Source of the DNA: Gloeopeniophorella convolvens
Lineage: Eukaryota; Basidiomycota; Agaricomycetes; Russulales
DNA: 64,000 nucleotides
Assembly (NCBI GenBank): GCA_022496205.1
Contig: WTXD01000007.1
Span: 1 to 64,000, forward strand
Direction of reading: 5' to 3'
In this document: positions 1 to 11,432 of the stretch, piece after piece
Position numbering within the stretch: position 1 is the first letter of the stretch
How the letters are laid out: the number at the start of each line of letters is the position of its first letter
Program-made: the position numbers and the translations under genes
The notes under the pieces: model-generated
What the model was told of the DNA's origin: nothing
The model's input: only the letters and a program-made list of their open reading frames with translations
Databases searched by the model: none

Positions 1-47
1 GCGCTATATGTGGATCGCATCGCTACTGACGTTAGGCTCAACATACC

Positions 48-1386
48 ATGCGCGACCGGCTGCATCGATTTTCGGAGGTGAGCCACATGTCGTGGCTATC
101 TAGCGCCGATCAAACTGCACTAACAAGACATTGTTAGACGACCACTAGCCAGTTCAGTATATTCACGATGGCCAATATGTTGTCTATCATGGACAAATTG
201 GAACATCTTGAGAGAAACCAGAACGGCACTACGGAAATGATCAAAAGCATTCAAGACAATACCCGCGCCAGGTGGAAGTTGAACCCGGAACAAGCGGTAA
301 GTGTTTGAGACCACTCGAGAAACTCATAACTAACATATAGTGTAGTCTGTTCTCAAACAGCTTGTTCGTCACTGGTTGATTTCACCTGTGAACTCGTACA
401 ATACGATAATCAATAAGATGGAGGTAAGACATAAAAGTTTTAGTGCATGATTGCGGTCTCCCTAACATCAAGACCTATCAGAAATGGCTCCGTAACAACG
501 CCGCGGATGCATTAGAACTCCCGCAGTACGAGTACGACCAGGTGATACAAGAGGCAGTACCCAATTCGTTAACCAAGACCAACACAGTCACCGTAGCAAC
601 ATGCGAAAGAAGGTGAGCAATAGTGGCATTGTCCACTGCTCCTTCGTGCCCTAACACAGGCGTGGTTACTGTGTCATAGATTTTTGCGTCTATCACCGGC
701 AAAACCAAGCAATCGCTCAAACGGTTTTCTGATAAACTGATCCACAAGTACTACCGTGGCCACAAGCCCGACACGCTTATGCGTATGGCCATTAAAGCGC
801 AGTTGGCCCTTGCGGTACGCTGCCATCTATTCCAGCTCAATAACAGTGCCTGATATCTCTGATTCCTAGCGTGTCATCGCGCTTCCCCTGACTAAGAAAA
901 AAAACGAGACGCGTGCTGATACTGGCTTCTGGACCAGTATGAACGAGAAGCTCGCCGGATTGAGAAAGGAAAACGGCTCCGATAGAACAGACCCAAAGTG
1001 GTTGCAGTAAGTGATTACCGGTAGATCTCATGCCACACGCTCTAACAAACACTTGCAGGTGGTACGAGGAAATCATCAATAAAGACAAAGAAACATTCTC
1101 TAGAGCCAGGAGGAATGGGAATGGCAGCGACAGCAATGGTGCAAATGGCAATGATGGCGACGCGAACGGTGGCAATGGCAATGAAAATGATGGCGGCAGC
1201 CAAAGGCGCAACAGACGCGGAGGTGGCAGCAACTCTTCGGACGAGGAGGGGAGTATTGGTGCCATCGGGCGTACCATATTGTCGAGGGAGGACGAGCGTG
1301 CGATGCTAATGGATGATGATTCAGATGCAGTGCTTTCAGGGGACGAGGCGGATGGTGGCTCTACTTTGCAGAATCATGGAGAGTAG
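48..1386 (+). CDS. uncharacterised fungal protein with low-complexity C-terminus
   Basis: I do not recognise this family. A start at 48 is reasonable because an in-frame stop lies at 33-35 and splicing at about 78/138 joins it to the next exon. The middle of the protein is basic and helical-looking, with short stretches such as LKQLVRHW, YQKWLRNN and KQSLKRFSDKLIHKYYRG. The last third is disordered, rich in Gly, Asn and Asp, with RRN and acidic DEEG and DDDSD patches, ending at 1386. Introns have clear donors (gtaagt, gtaaga, gtacgc, gtaagt). The junction near 613-670 does not keep frame unless one G is missing before the gtgagc donor. Function is unknown; a nuclear protein is only a guess from composition. 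Confidence 0.6.
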
Positions 1387-2016
1387 ATACAAAATACTGT
1401 TATTGTTTAAAGTACAGAACTGTTATGGTCTTATGCATGTAGCACAAGGAAGCGCTCAGTCCATGTCTGCCACGACGGCGCGAGCCCACCGCCCGTGAAT
1501 CCTATACCTTCCCAAAGGGGAAAATGGGGGGGCAAGCGCCCGCCTGCAAGAAATAGCACGGATTCCACAGGTGATACTTTTGATATCAACCCGGCCACAT
1601 CATCGTCGGATACCATCATTCAGACCATTGGAATTTTCCGGTAAGGACGACCGTTGTGATTCATCGGTCACGGGGCTGGCAGTGTAACCGGTTTTCACCC
1701 AAAACATGACAGATTTGGCAGCCGGCTCCGGCTCCCCGACGTGGAACCGGGCCGATGCTGCCTAAGCACGCCACTAAGATTGTGTGACACAGAGCCGGCC
1801 GGATGTCGGCTGTGCCACGTGCTAAGACCGCTGATATGTTCGCGCGGCCAAGACCTTTTTGTCTGCAGTGTCATCTAGTAATAGATCAGTCTGCTCGTTG
1901 GCTTTCGATCTCAAGCAAGTGTGGGGGACAGCAACGCTTCGATAACTCGACGGCGCTCTCAAGTGAAACTACTCTCTCACTAGCCATATTTCTCTCTCTT
2001 CGCTCTCTCCTCTGCC
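1387..2016. other. intergenic stretch, SDT1 promoter side
   Basis: No convincing gene is visible. The short ORFs here lack homology signals. The last 45 bases before the SDT1 start are strongly CT-rich (repeated ctctct), typical of fungal leaders and transcription start regions. Around 1660-1800 there are several GC-rich ccgg-containing words without a clear repeat structure. Confidence 0.5.
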
Positions 2017-3047
2017 ATGACTGTGGAACATGCCCAAGGTAAGTCAGGCTTTTGAACTGATTATGTGCTTGGGAGCCACTCTGATACAACGTCCCCAGAC
2101 GATCGCCCCGTCGTCTTCTTCGATATCGACAATACACTCTACTCTGCAAGCTCGAAGATCGCACACGCAATGGGAGTCCGGATTCATGGTGTGCAGCTAC
2201 CACATGTTACTGGATCACTCGAAGTGACATCTTCTCAAGCTTACTTCGTATCGCTCGGTCTCTCTGACGAGGACGCATCTGAACTCCACCTCAAGTATTA
2301 CACACAATACGGCCTGGCCCTACGCGGCCTTCGGCGTCACCACAACGTAGGTAATGTCGCCTTCTGCATGTTCGCTTTTGCCACTACCCTGATGGACTCG
2401 TGCGTTATAGACCCACTAGACTTCGACGAAAAGTGCGACGGCTCGCTCCCGTTGGAAGAGATGCTCAAGCCTGATCCACGCCTGCGGCAGCTGTTGCAGG
2501 ATATCGACCGCTCGAGGTACCGCGTTTGGGCCCTGACAAACGCGTATCGGCCGGTGCGCACGGGAGATTTCGTACGTAATACCACAAAGCTGACTAGGCA
2601 TTCCATTAGCATGCGGAGCGCGTGCTCAAGATACTGAACTTACGAGACCAATTTGAGGAGGTCGTATTCTGTGACTATCAAGAGGAAGACTTTACCTGCA
2701 AACCCGAGCCTGGCTACTACTTCCAGGTTCGTGCACCTTTGATCTGGGCTAGTTCGAGGCCTTATGCATTATGTGTGTAGGCGATGAGGAAGGCCGGAGT
2801 CCAAGATCCCGCCAAGTGCCTATTCGTCGACGACAGCCGGGGAAACATCGAAGGCGCGAGGCGCGTAGGTTGGACCCGCTGTGTGCACTTCCGGGAGTCC
2901 GGGCTCGAGACGATGGAAGGCGGACGCGTGAAGCACATCATCGAGGACCAGGAGCGACCCGTCAGTGGGGATGAGGTCCCAGTGATCAACGATCTGCAAC
3001 AGCTGAGGGAAGTATGGTCAGACATCTTTATACAAACCGAGCAGTAA
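2017..3047 (+). CDS. SDT1: pyrimidine 5'-nucleotidase, HAD superfamily (SDT1/PHM8 type)
   Basis: This enzyme dephosphorylates pyrimidine nucleoside monophosphates in the cytosol. Motif I is visible as FFDIDNTLY near residue 15, motif II as LTNAY, and motif IV as FVDDSRGNIEGA. The segment CDYQEEDFTCKPEP matches the SDT1 cap and lysine region. The first exon codes only seven residues (ATG at 2017, donor at 2039). Later introns remove 2348-2410 and about 2553-2609; the latter joins TNAYRP to HAERVLKIL, as in yeast Sdt1. A fourth intron ends at about 2780. Length of about 230-240 residues fits the family. It converges with the PHAF1 gene, about 150 bp apart. Confidence 0.93.
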
Positions 3048-3195
3048 GCGCAACACAGGCGTCTGCTATAAATGTGAGATCGTGTGTTCGAGACGTACAG
3101 GTATAGTTACATAGACGGATGTACAGTATACCAACAGAATCCAAGGCGTGCAGTAAGCAATGCGTGAATAAATAAGTGATTGGTGTGGCGTGGAG

Positions 3196-4678
3196 CTAGA
3201 AAAGTGTGACGGATACAACTTGCGCCGACTGGGTTGCTTCGAGGATGACACCGTCAAATCCGAGTAGTCCTGCACAAATTCAGATTAGATTGACGAGGGT
3301 AAACTCAGAACGCTCACTTGTCGTCGAATTCGGCAGGGTCAGAATCTCCTCATCGTCTGTGCGGTCGTAATGCATTGACGGAGGAACCTCTCCCGGACTG
3401 AGGAAATGGCTGATGCGGTCGACCTAGATCGGAACAGTATGATGAAATGCTTGGTCGTTCATGTATGTGCACATACCCTCTCCTCAAACTTGACGCGCGG
3501 CGGCGAATCTACGTGATATGTGCTGAGCCACAGGGCAGTAGCTGAGACCGGACAAGGCGTACCATCTTCGTCGTCCTCGGGCGCGCCTTCGATTTGCCAC
3601 GGACACCGCTTGTATCGTTGGAAAAGAGGCGTTCCGGGCTGTGTGAGGTGAGAAATAGCAGATTCGATGCCGTTGACAAGACTCACAACATTAGAGTGCA
3701 GTATGATCTTCTTGACTATATGTGTGTTGTCAGAGATGAGGAAATCTATACCATGTTGGAAATAGTTGTAGAAGTCTTGGAGCGAGTCAGCAGAGCGTGA
3801 GACAGGCCAAGATGGGAAGCACGCACAGGATGATTCCGGGCTTTCGTCCTCGTGGTGACTGCGAGCATGAATGGCCATGCGATCATCTTCCTTATAGTAG
3901 GTGCGCAGCGGGGGCCCTAAATCTGAGAGTAGATCCTGTGCAGTTGTAACGCCGAGGCGGACATGGACGGGGGGAGATGTTGTAGGGTAGAAGCGAAGGA
4001 CGACGCCATCGTGCACCTCAGGTCCGACACTCAGCACCGGAAGGTGTAGATACGCGGGGCCAAACATACCTTTGCAATGGCTTCCGCAAGCTCGCCATAC
4101 ATGGCAGGCGTCACCAGGACCTCACTCAGGGCATCGATCTCGCCACCGTTGGGCTCTGTCTGAGAAATCAAGATGCGAACGACTTCTTGCGAGCGGTCCT
4201 CGTGGTCCTTGACCTGGTCGCGGAGACCCTCATCGTCGAAGCAAAAGCGGACGCCAGGGTAACGCAGATCCTCGCCAGGATATGTCGGGCCAAAGGCTTG
4301 ATTCACGTTGACGCGACGAAAGTCCTTATCGGGGGAAGAGAGAACGCTGCCTTTGTATTTGAGAGTCAATGGGGGGTTCGGGTCGCGCAGACGTCGTACG
4401 GCGATGGTGTGGAGGCGTTGATGGGTGCCGGAGAAGAGGAGGTCGAAGTGCGGCTTGATGTGGAGGATGACCGGGGTTGTGGACGAATCGGGGTCATATT
4501 GGACATCGACTTGGGGAAAGGTGTGCTTGTGCGTGCGAAGGAGGTCGAGCACAGTCCAGAGGGAGGCGCCTGGCAGGAGTTAGAGAGGCAAGGGTAGAGG
4601 GAGATGAGGATTACCGAGTCTGAAGATGCCGAGGCCGTGGCCGGGGCGAATGTCGACGACGAGGGCGGAGAAGAGCAT
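3196..4678 (-). CDS. PHAF1/UPF0183 family protein
   Basis: Homologue of human PHAF1 (C16orf70, MYTHO), a factor tied to phagophore and autophagosome formation through WIPI proteins and PI3P. Family features visible are the N-terminal PGHGLGIFRLG, then HFDLLFSGTHQRLHTI, NQAFGPTYPGED, the block NYFQHGIDFLISD followed by VKKIILHSN, and a C-terminus ending in VVSVTLF. The start at 4678 is the only ATG that gives the family N-terminus. The last exon (stop at 3196-3198) is joined through a gtgagc intron from about 3316 to 3272. Introns are otherwise short. It is divergent from the DUF2985 gene, 249 bp between starts. Role in this fungus is inferred from the family. Confidence 0.88.
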
Positions 4679-4927
4679 GCGGTGCAGAGCCGCAGCGGAT
4701 GAGAGCGGGGTCGAGCGGGGCGCTGAGGGCGTCGGAGGCTGGCTGCGGAGCGGCGCCTGGAAGTCGGGGCCGGTCCCGGAGCCGCGCGCGCTAGTTCAGC
4801 CTAGCTCGTGGTTGGTTGGTTCCGCGGCGAGACGGGCGAGATCGGGGAGCGGGAAAAGGGTCAAAAGGTGGTGCTTTCACTCGAGCCTCACCATTTCAGA
4901 CTCTTCCGTCTCCATCTCACCCCCTAG

Positions 4928-7295
4928 ATGGCACCCTCGGTCAGAGTTAGGAGGCACAATGCCTACACCTCTATCAGAGAGGACGACAGGCCGTCTCCTG
5001 ACCCTCAACACATGCAGGATAGGGGCCGTCGTGCGCTTTCCGAGGGAGCTCCTCCATCCCCCGCAGCTCCTGCAGCCTCCTCCATACCCAGGGACTTTGC
5101 CGCTGCTCCCCCCGTTCATGATAACACTCACCTCACGCCAAATTACCCTTCGGTCCGGAGAGACATGAGCAGGGTCAATCGTCACGTTCGCAGGAGTTCG
5201 CTTAGCTTCAGGTCGTTCGCCACCGACCCTGACTCCAACATTTCCGTCACTGGCTCTCCCCCCGCAAACAATGCTCGGTTGGTTAACGTCGCACCTCAAC
5301 ATGATACAATCTACGAGGGTGCCTCGACGGAAGTCGTCGTTCCCGGATCCCACCACAACCACGTTCATCGGGCTAGCCGTGTCCAGAGCGCGCTTTCGTC
5401 CTCTCCCAGCCGCGCTGGGCACGACTCGGACTCAGACTCGGACAGTGACTCTGAAGACGAGGATCGCATCTTGAGGACGACGAGCGCCATCATGACGACG
5501 ACGTCGTCGACCACCTGGATGTCATTGGTTCGCATCCCACACCCACCCACATGCAATTCCGTAACTCTTCATTTCTACAGACCCACAAGTCGCCACAGTG
5601 GCTACCCTCACCAATGCAGCGAACGCAATCCTTATGTGCGTTTTCGAAACCCTTTTGATCATGCAGGGTCCATCGTTGTCTAATGTTACTTTTCAGCCCG
5701 CCCCTCTCGTTCTATTCTCGCAAGCCCGTGGTCGTTCTTCCGCGCCGCGAGCACAACGATGTCGAAACGGGTTCCACCAACTCGGACAGCACGGACGAGC
5801 TCGATCGGCACGTCCACGACGTGCTGAAAAGGAGACAAAAGTTCAGGCGCGTTATGAAGGGTGTCTGGGCCTTCCTGAAAACTCGTGAGTCTGGCGCTTG
5901 CCTCAGTACAGCTCGGTCCATGCTGATCCGAATCTGCTTATCCAGCTTTGGGGGTCAGTGATCCCGACTAATATGTGTTGTGTCATTGGGGCTCATCGGT
6001 TGTACTCTTCACCGCAGATCGCTTTTGGCATCTACGGGTTCCTTGTCGGTGAGCGTGACAAAACTGGCGGCGCTATCTGTTTATCGAGACGTGTGTCCAG
6101 TATTCTGGGGAACTGCGCTGGTATTCTTCCTGGCCAAGTGGATCGACTTGCATAACCAGACGACACAAGACTTTTGGGTGGAGGTTTGTGAGCAAATTGA
6201 GGATGGTGCGTCAGGTAGTGCTCTGAGCTGAATCCATCTTGACGGTGAAATGTGTAGGCCTGTTCTGCCTTACTGGCATCGGTCTCATTCCCTGGCGTCT
6301 GATTGACACATACCGTACGTTCTTTGTTTCCTCTTAGACATCGCTGACCCGCGGTGCAGGCATTGTGACCATCTGGTATTACAAACGGCTCACTCGGAAG
6401 CTCCGCAGAAAGGCTGGGCTCCCGGAACTTTACGATAACGATGACCTGCCTGATCCGATATTCGATCCGAACTACGTGCATGTGTTGACCGACAAGCAGC
6501 AGTATGAGCTGCACCACCGTATGTCCGTTCCTTCTTGCGCAGCAGACATCGCTTTACGAGTGGCGCCATTTCAGAGCAAAAGAAGTTTATGAAGTCACAA
6601 ACGTGGTACCGGCCTCATGGCACTGAAACGCATCGGGTGAGCACCTTGCCACTTCTGGCCCTCGCTTCTTTTTGACCGTCATCGCGTAGGCCTTCCCTAT
6701 CAAGTTAGTCCGCCAGTTGCCATTCACGGTGCTGCCGCTCACCTCCCACGTTCTAGCACCGCCCTCTGGATCTGCCTGCTCAATGACGGGAACTCCGTCT
6801 TCCAGGTTCGGAACATAACTATGTCCGGCTGCTCCCACGCTGACTACGGACAATTGACAGTGCATGCTCGCTGCCTGCATGTGGTCTATGAACCGATTTG
6901 TCCGCCCCGCCTGGGTGACCAGTCTGCTCATCCCGGCTGCCTTTGGCTGCGGTATTGCCTCCGGTGTCCTCATATGGAAAGGTGGCAAAAAGACTAAGCG
7001 GACCGAACGCGTCGAAGAGCGCCTCCGCCGCGCTCTCGAGATGGATGACTCAGCGCAGGCCCTCGTCCCCAATGGCGCCATAGCGAGGCTGCAGGGTGGC
7101 GTCGGCCGACAGATGCAGGACAAGGAGGCAGGCTCCGCCGGTAGCAACACCCCGCCCGCAGAGAAGCCCGAAGAGGGGTACAACGGCGTCGCCAACGGAC
7201 GTAGAGCTAACGGTGACTACGCCAGCACTCGCAACTCGTCGCTCCGCGTACCAGGCATCAAGATTGAGGAAGAGATGGTCGTGCCCCGCGGTTGA
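4928..7295 (+). CDS. DUF2985 multi-pass membrane protein
   Basis: Fungal membrane protein of unknown function. The N-terminal 170 residues are disordered, Ser/Pro/Asp-rich, with an (SD)n run near 5425-5460. The core follows: VWAFLKTPLG, a hydrophobic segment IAFGIYGFLVVFWGTALVFF, then LIPWRLIDTYR, WYRPHGTETHRAFPI, TALWICLLND and MNRFVRPAW. A final membrane segment is followed by KGGKKTKRTERVEERLRRA, the usual DUF2985 ending, and a disordered tail. At least nine short introns are needed, including an 8-nt exon at 5946-5953. The frame is broken near 5467: the SDSEDED frame must shift by one base to continue as EDDERHHDDD. A missing C is the simplest explanation. Topology suggests an endomembrane or plasma membrane protein. 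Confidence 0.88.
5946..5953 (+). other. 8-nt microexon of the DUF2985 gene
   Basis: The bases ctttgggg lie between an acceptor ending at 5945 (tccag) and a donor at 5954 (gtcagt). Including them gives the in-frame sequence KT-PLG-IAFGIYG across the start of the first membrane segment. Skipping them would shift the frame. Confidence 0.75.
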
Positions 7296-7849
7296 TCTCA
7301 CCGTGTATACTCACGCCGATACGCCGTCCCGGATGACTTCGATGAATGCCGACACGTATCTTCATGCCTTTTATGTTCTACTGATCGTGTTGTAACACTA
7401 TCTTCCTGTTAGAGGAGGGGACGTTGTGTGTTTCTACTGTCTTGCTGTCTTGTTCATGTGGCACGCCGTGAATGTTCGACGTTGCGTTACTTGCCGTTCC
7501 TTTCTCCCTCGCCCACCCACACCACTCGGTGATATATATCTTACTGCGCCAATATACTGAATGGATGCTTCAAAAATGACTAGTGCGATTGTTGAAATGG
7601 CTAGGTGGATTGTTGAAACCCGTACAAATGATTGGTACGACTACTACTGTGCTATGATTTTCTGGCGCTGCCTGAATCCGCCCCGTCGGCCAGGCAAAGT
7701 CCGTCCAGCTGCACGCCGGAGGATCGAGGACCCAATAAAAGATCTCGCTACAACCCCACCTACGGTCAAATAAAAAATACGCTGACGCTATTGTCGGTGG
7801 TGTGCGTAACCATCAAGTGGACGCTGTTGAAGCGTAGAGAGACCGGTAT
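7296..7849. other. convergent 3' intergenic region
   Basis: Lies between the 3' ends of the DUF2985 and MET6 genes and holds their terminators and 3' UTRs. A gatatatatc word sits at about 7531-7540, upstream of a 70-residue ORF (7561-7773) that shows no recognisable features. I do not call a gene here. Confidence 0.5.
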
Positions 7850-10359
7850 TTACGCGTACTGCTGGCGTGCCCAGCGCGCGGCCGAGACAAGGTTTTTAAG
7901 TGATGCCTCGGTCTCCTTCCAGCCACGGGTCTTAAGACCGCAGTCCTAATCACGACGTGTCAGTCAGAGTCCAAGAACCAGAAGGGGAGCGAAAACATAC
8001 GGGGTTGACGAAGAGAAGCGAGTCAGGGAGGATGTCGAGCATCGACTTGAGGCGGTCACGGATCTCCTGATCACCAGGGACACGGGGAGAGTGAATGTCG
8101 TACACGCCAGGACCGATCTGGTTCGCATAGCCGTACTGCTTGAATGTGTTGAGGAGCTTCATATCGCTCTTCGAAGCCTCAATTGAGATGACATCCGCAT
8201 CCAAGCGCTGGATCGAAGGGAAGATGTCGTCGAAGTCCGAGTAACAGAAGTGGGAGTGAGTCTGCAAGGCATCGCTGACACCCGCCGTGGACAACTTGAA
8301 CGAGTCGACAGCCCACTTGAGGTAGTTGTCCCAGTCCGCGCGGCGGAGCGGCAAACCCTCACGGATCGCAGGCTCGTCCACCTGCACTGCGTGGATTCCG
8401 GCTTTCTCGAGGTCGATGACCTCATCACGGAGCGCGAGCGCGAGCTGCTTCGACTGAAGCTCCCGGGAGACATCGGCACGAGGGAAGGACCAGTTGAGGA
8501 TGGTGACAGGACCGGTGAGCATACCCTTCATCGGGTGCTTCGTTACGCTCTGAGCGTAGCTGCTCCACTTGACCGTGATGGGGCCAGGGCGAGACACGTC
8601 CGACACAATGATGGGCGGGCGCACATAGCGAGAGCCGTAGCTCTGCACCCAGCCATTCTGCGTGAACACAAAGCCGTTGAGCTGTTCGCCGAAGTACTGG
8701 ACCATGTCGTTGCGCTCCGGCTCGCCATGCACAAGGAGGTCAAGGCCAATGGTCTCCTGGAAGCGAACAACGCTCTCAATCTCCTTCTTGAGGAAATCCT
8801 CATACTCGACCTCGGTGATTTCGCCTTTGGTGAACTTCGCACGAGCATTGCGGATCTCCTTAGTCTGAGGGAAGGAACCAATGTAGTGGTGGGGAACTTG
8901 GGGAGCTCAATATGCTTCTTCTGAACCTCCTTGCGAACGGCAAAGGGGCTCTTGCGCTCAAGCATCTCGTCGGTGATGGAAGCGACCCGCTTGCGGACAG
9001 CATCGTCGGATGTGCGCTCGAAATCACGACGCTTGGCAATAGACTCGTCGTTAGCCTTGACGGCAGCAGAGACAGCAGCGTCCTGGGAACCAGAAAGGAC
9101 CTTCGCCAAAACGGAAACCTCCGCGGCCTTCTCGAGAGCGAACGAGAACCAATCCTTCTGCTCGGCAGTGAGCTTCTTTTCCGACTCGAGGGTGACGGGG
9201 GTGTGGAGAAGTGAGGAAGACGTGGCGACGATGACACGGTCCTGACCGAGGGCATCAACAGCCTTCTGCCCGAGCTTGATGGCGGCCTGGAAATCGGCCT
9301 TCCAAATATTGCGGCCAGACACGAGACCGAGAGAGAGGACGATGTTCGTGGGCTTCACAGCAGCGATGACTTCGTCAAGCTGAGCGGGAGCACGATCGAG
9401 ATCGATGTGAAGGCCAGCGATCGGAAGCTTGGCAACATAACTCAAGTTGGAGTCGAGACGGCCGAAGTACGTTGTGAGAAGGATCTTTGGGGCAACAGGC
9501 GAGAGCTCAGCATAGGCGCTGGCAAATTCCTTCTCATATCCTGCCGCCTTGTCGAGGACCAAGACGGGCTCGTCGATCTGAACCCATTCGGCACCAGCAG
9601 TCTTCAAGTCGCCGAGGAGTTGCTTGTAGACGGGGAGTAGGTTAGGGAGGAGAGAGAGGGGCTCGAAGCCAGGCTTTGCGTCCTTGGAAGCCTTGCCAAG
9701 AACGAGGAAGGAGACGGGCCCAAGAACAACTGGGCGGGTCTCGACGCCATGGACCTGTGCCTCCTTGTACTCCTCGATAGCCTTGTTGAAGTTGAGCTTG
9801 AAGTCCGTCTCCGCTGAGAACTCCGGCACAACAAAGTGATAGTTCGAGTCGAACCTTGATTACAAGTAGTGTCAGACACGATGCACGCTCTGATCATACT
9901 TAAAACCCACCATTTCTTCATCTCGGAGGCGGGGACGTCGACGCCGTCCGCTTGACGGCCACGGCCCATGGCAAAGTAGACATCGAGCGGCGTGAGGCCC
10001 TGGCCAACGTAGCGCTTGGGGATAACGTTGAAGGCAGCCGCATGGTCAAGGACATGGTCGTACAGAGAAAACTCGCCACTGAAGATCGATAATCAGACAC
10101 GAGGCGCCACGCGCCAAGTGGCGATAGGACCAACCTGGGGACATAATCAACTCCCTTGGCTTTCACCGACGTCCAGTTGCTCTTCTTGACATCAGCTGCA
10201 GCCTGGGTGAGCTGATCGGCAGTGATTTTGCCCGCCCAGTAAGCCTCGACAGCCTTTTTCACTTCACGATTGGCACCTGGAAAGGGTCTTAGAAGACGGT
10301 ATCTGAGGAGGAATGTACACACCGATGCGAGGGAAGCCGAGAACAGCAGAGGCAACCAT
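7850..10359 (-). CDS. MET6: cobalamin-independent methionine synthase (5-methyltetrahydropteroyltriglutamate-homocysteine methyltransferase)
   Basis: Makes methionine from homocysteine and methyl-tetrahydrofolate polyglutamate in the cytosol. The start at 10359 gives [12 protein letters not shown] and, after an intron, [13 protein letters not shown], the MetE N-terminus. The C-terminal half has [17 protein letters not shown], the zinc region [13 protein letters not shown], and a last exon with [14 protein letters not shown] ending QQYA at 7850. Length fits about 765 residues. At about 8881 the frame breaks: the conserved [14 protein letters not shown] is encoded with one A missing (ACATT where ACAATT is expected), so a naive ORF becomes nonsense for about 100 residues. 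All residues on both sides are intact, so this looks like a sequence error in a functional gene. Confidence 0.96.
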
Positions 10360-11432
10360 GGATGAGGGATGGGGAGGGAGGAAAAAGATGGAAGAGATGG
10401 GAGGAGATCGCTCGAGTAAATAACGCGCGATTACGGAAACTGCCGGCGAGACGCTGCCCATCACTCAAAGCGAGATGGCGTCAGTATTCGCCCGCCGACT
10501 TATGACAAACTTGCGCGCCTCCGCTGCGTAATGTGCGTGATGTCCTTTCCTCACAACCCAGACTTATTCATGATCATGTACTTACTTGTGTCCGCATTGC
10601 ATGCGCTATCTTGACATCACATAACCGCCTAAACGCCTCTGCACGCAGCTTGTAAAAGGCGTCCGTCTCTTCAGGCTACTTTGCTAAGCAGCGACCACAC
10701 CGCTGAGCCACCGGAAATGGAGATGGGGAAGCAGAAAGAAGAACCGAACGGGGTCTGCATGGAACCTCACAAAGCTCCTACTCGCAACCTGGAAGTGCGA
10801 TCGTCGCCTCGTTTGGCGACGCGCTTCAATGACGTGCCGCACGCGACTGGCGGCTCCGTGCACAGTCCACAGCCCTTCTGGATGGACATCATCCCCTTGC
10901 CAACTCCACTGGAGCATCGGAGCACAGATGCAAATTGTGCGTTCCATGCATGCGCTCAGCAGTCTGATAAGGGTACGTACGCCCTCTATTGAGGTGGCAT
11001 TGGTGCCAACTGTTAATACTCTGTGTCCAAGACGAAATTGGATGCGTTCGTCGGAGGCGATAGCCAGGGCGTCGATTGACACCAACCATACCATGCAGTA
11101 TCTCGGGCGAAGACGAACCAACGTGCATGCTTCTGCATGCTTCTTCGTGCTTCGAGACTGGACAAGACTCCGAGTCGACGGATGCGGGCGTTTGGTCCCG
11201 CCGTCGCGCCAATTGGCCATTCCCGCGTATTCCCGCGCGTAGCGGTGGCACGCGCGCAATCCATGGCGGGCCGTGGCAGGGACAGCGCCGATGTTTCTCC
11301 TCGGCCCGGGAGGTGGCACGCCGTCATAGGCCGCCATCATGGTCACTTGCTGGACGCGGCCCACCGCGGGATCGGCTTGGGTGATTGCATATCCTGCGAT
11401 ATGCAGCAGACCGCTCTTTCTCCTCAACCACC
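10360..11432. other. 1.07-kb divergent promoter region between MET6 and the dehydrogenase
   Basis: Upstream of both MET6 and the xylitol/sorbitol dehydrogenase. It carries a 255-residue minus-strand ORF (10684-11451) and overlapping plus-strand ORFs, but their composition (Arg, His, Cys, Trp-rich, no domain) looks like random translation of GC-rich DNA. Long enough to hold regulation for two separately controlled metabolic genes. No specific binding site can be asserted. Confidence 0.5.

Noticed and set aside
7561..7949. Short plus-strand ORFs in the gap between DUF2985 and MET6
   Set aside because: They overlap the MET6 3' exon and have no features; region is best explained by two 3' UTRs.
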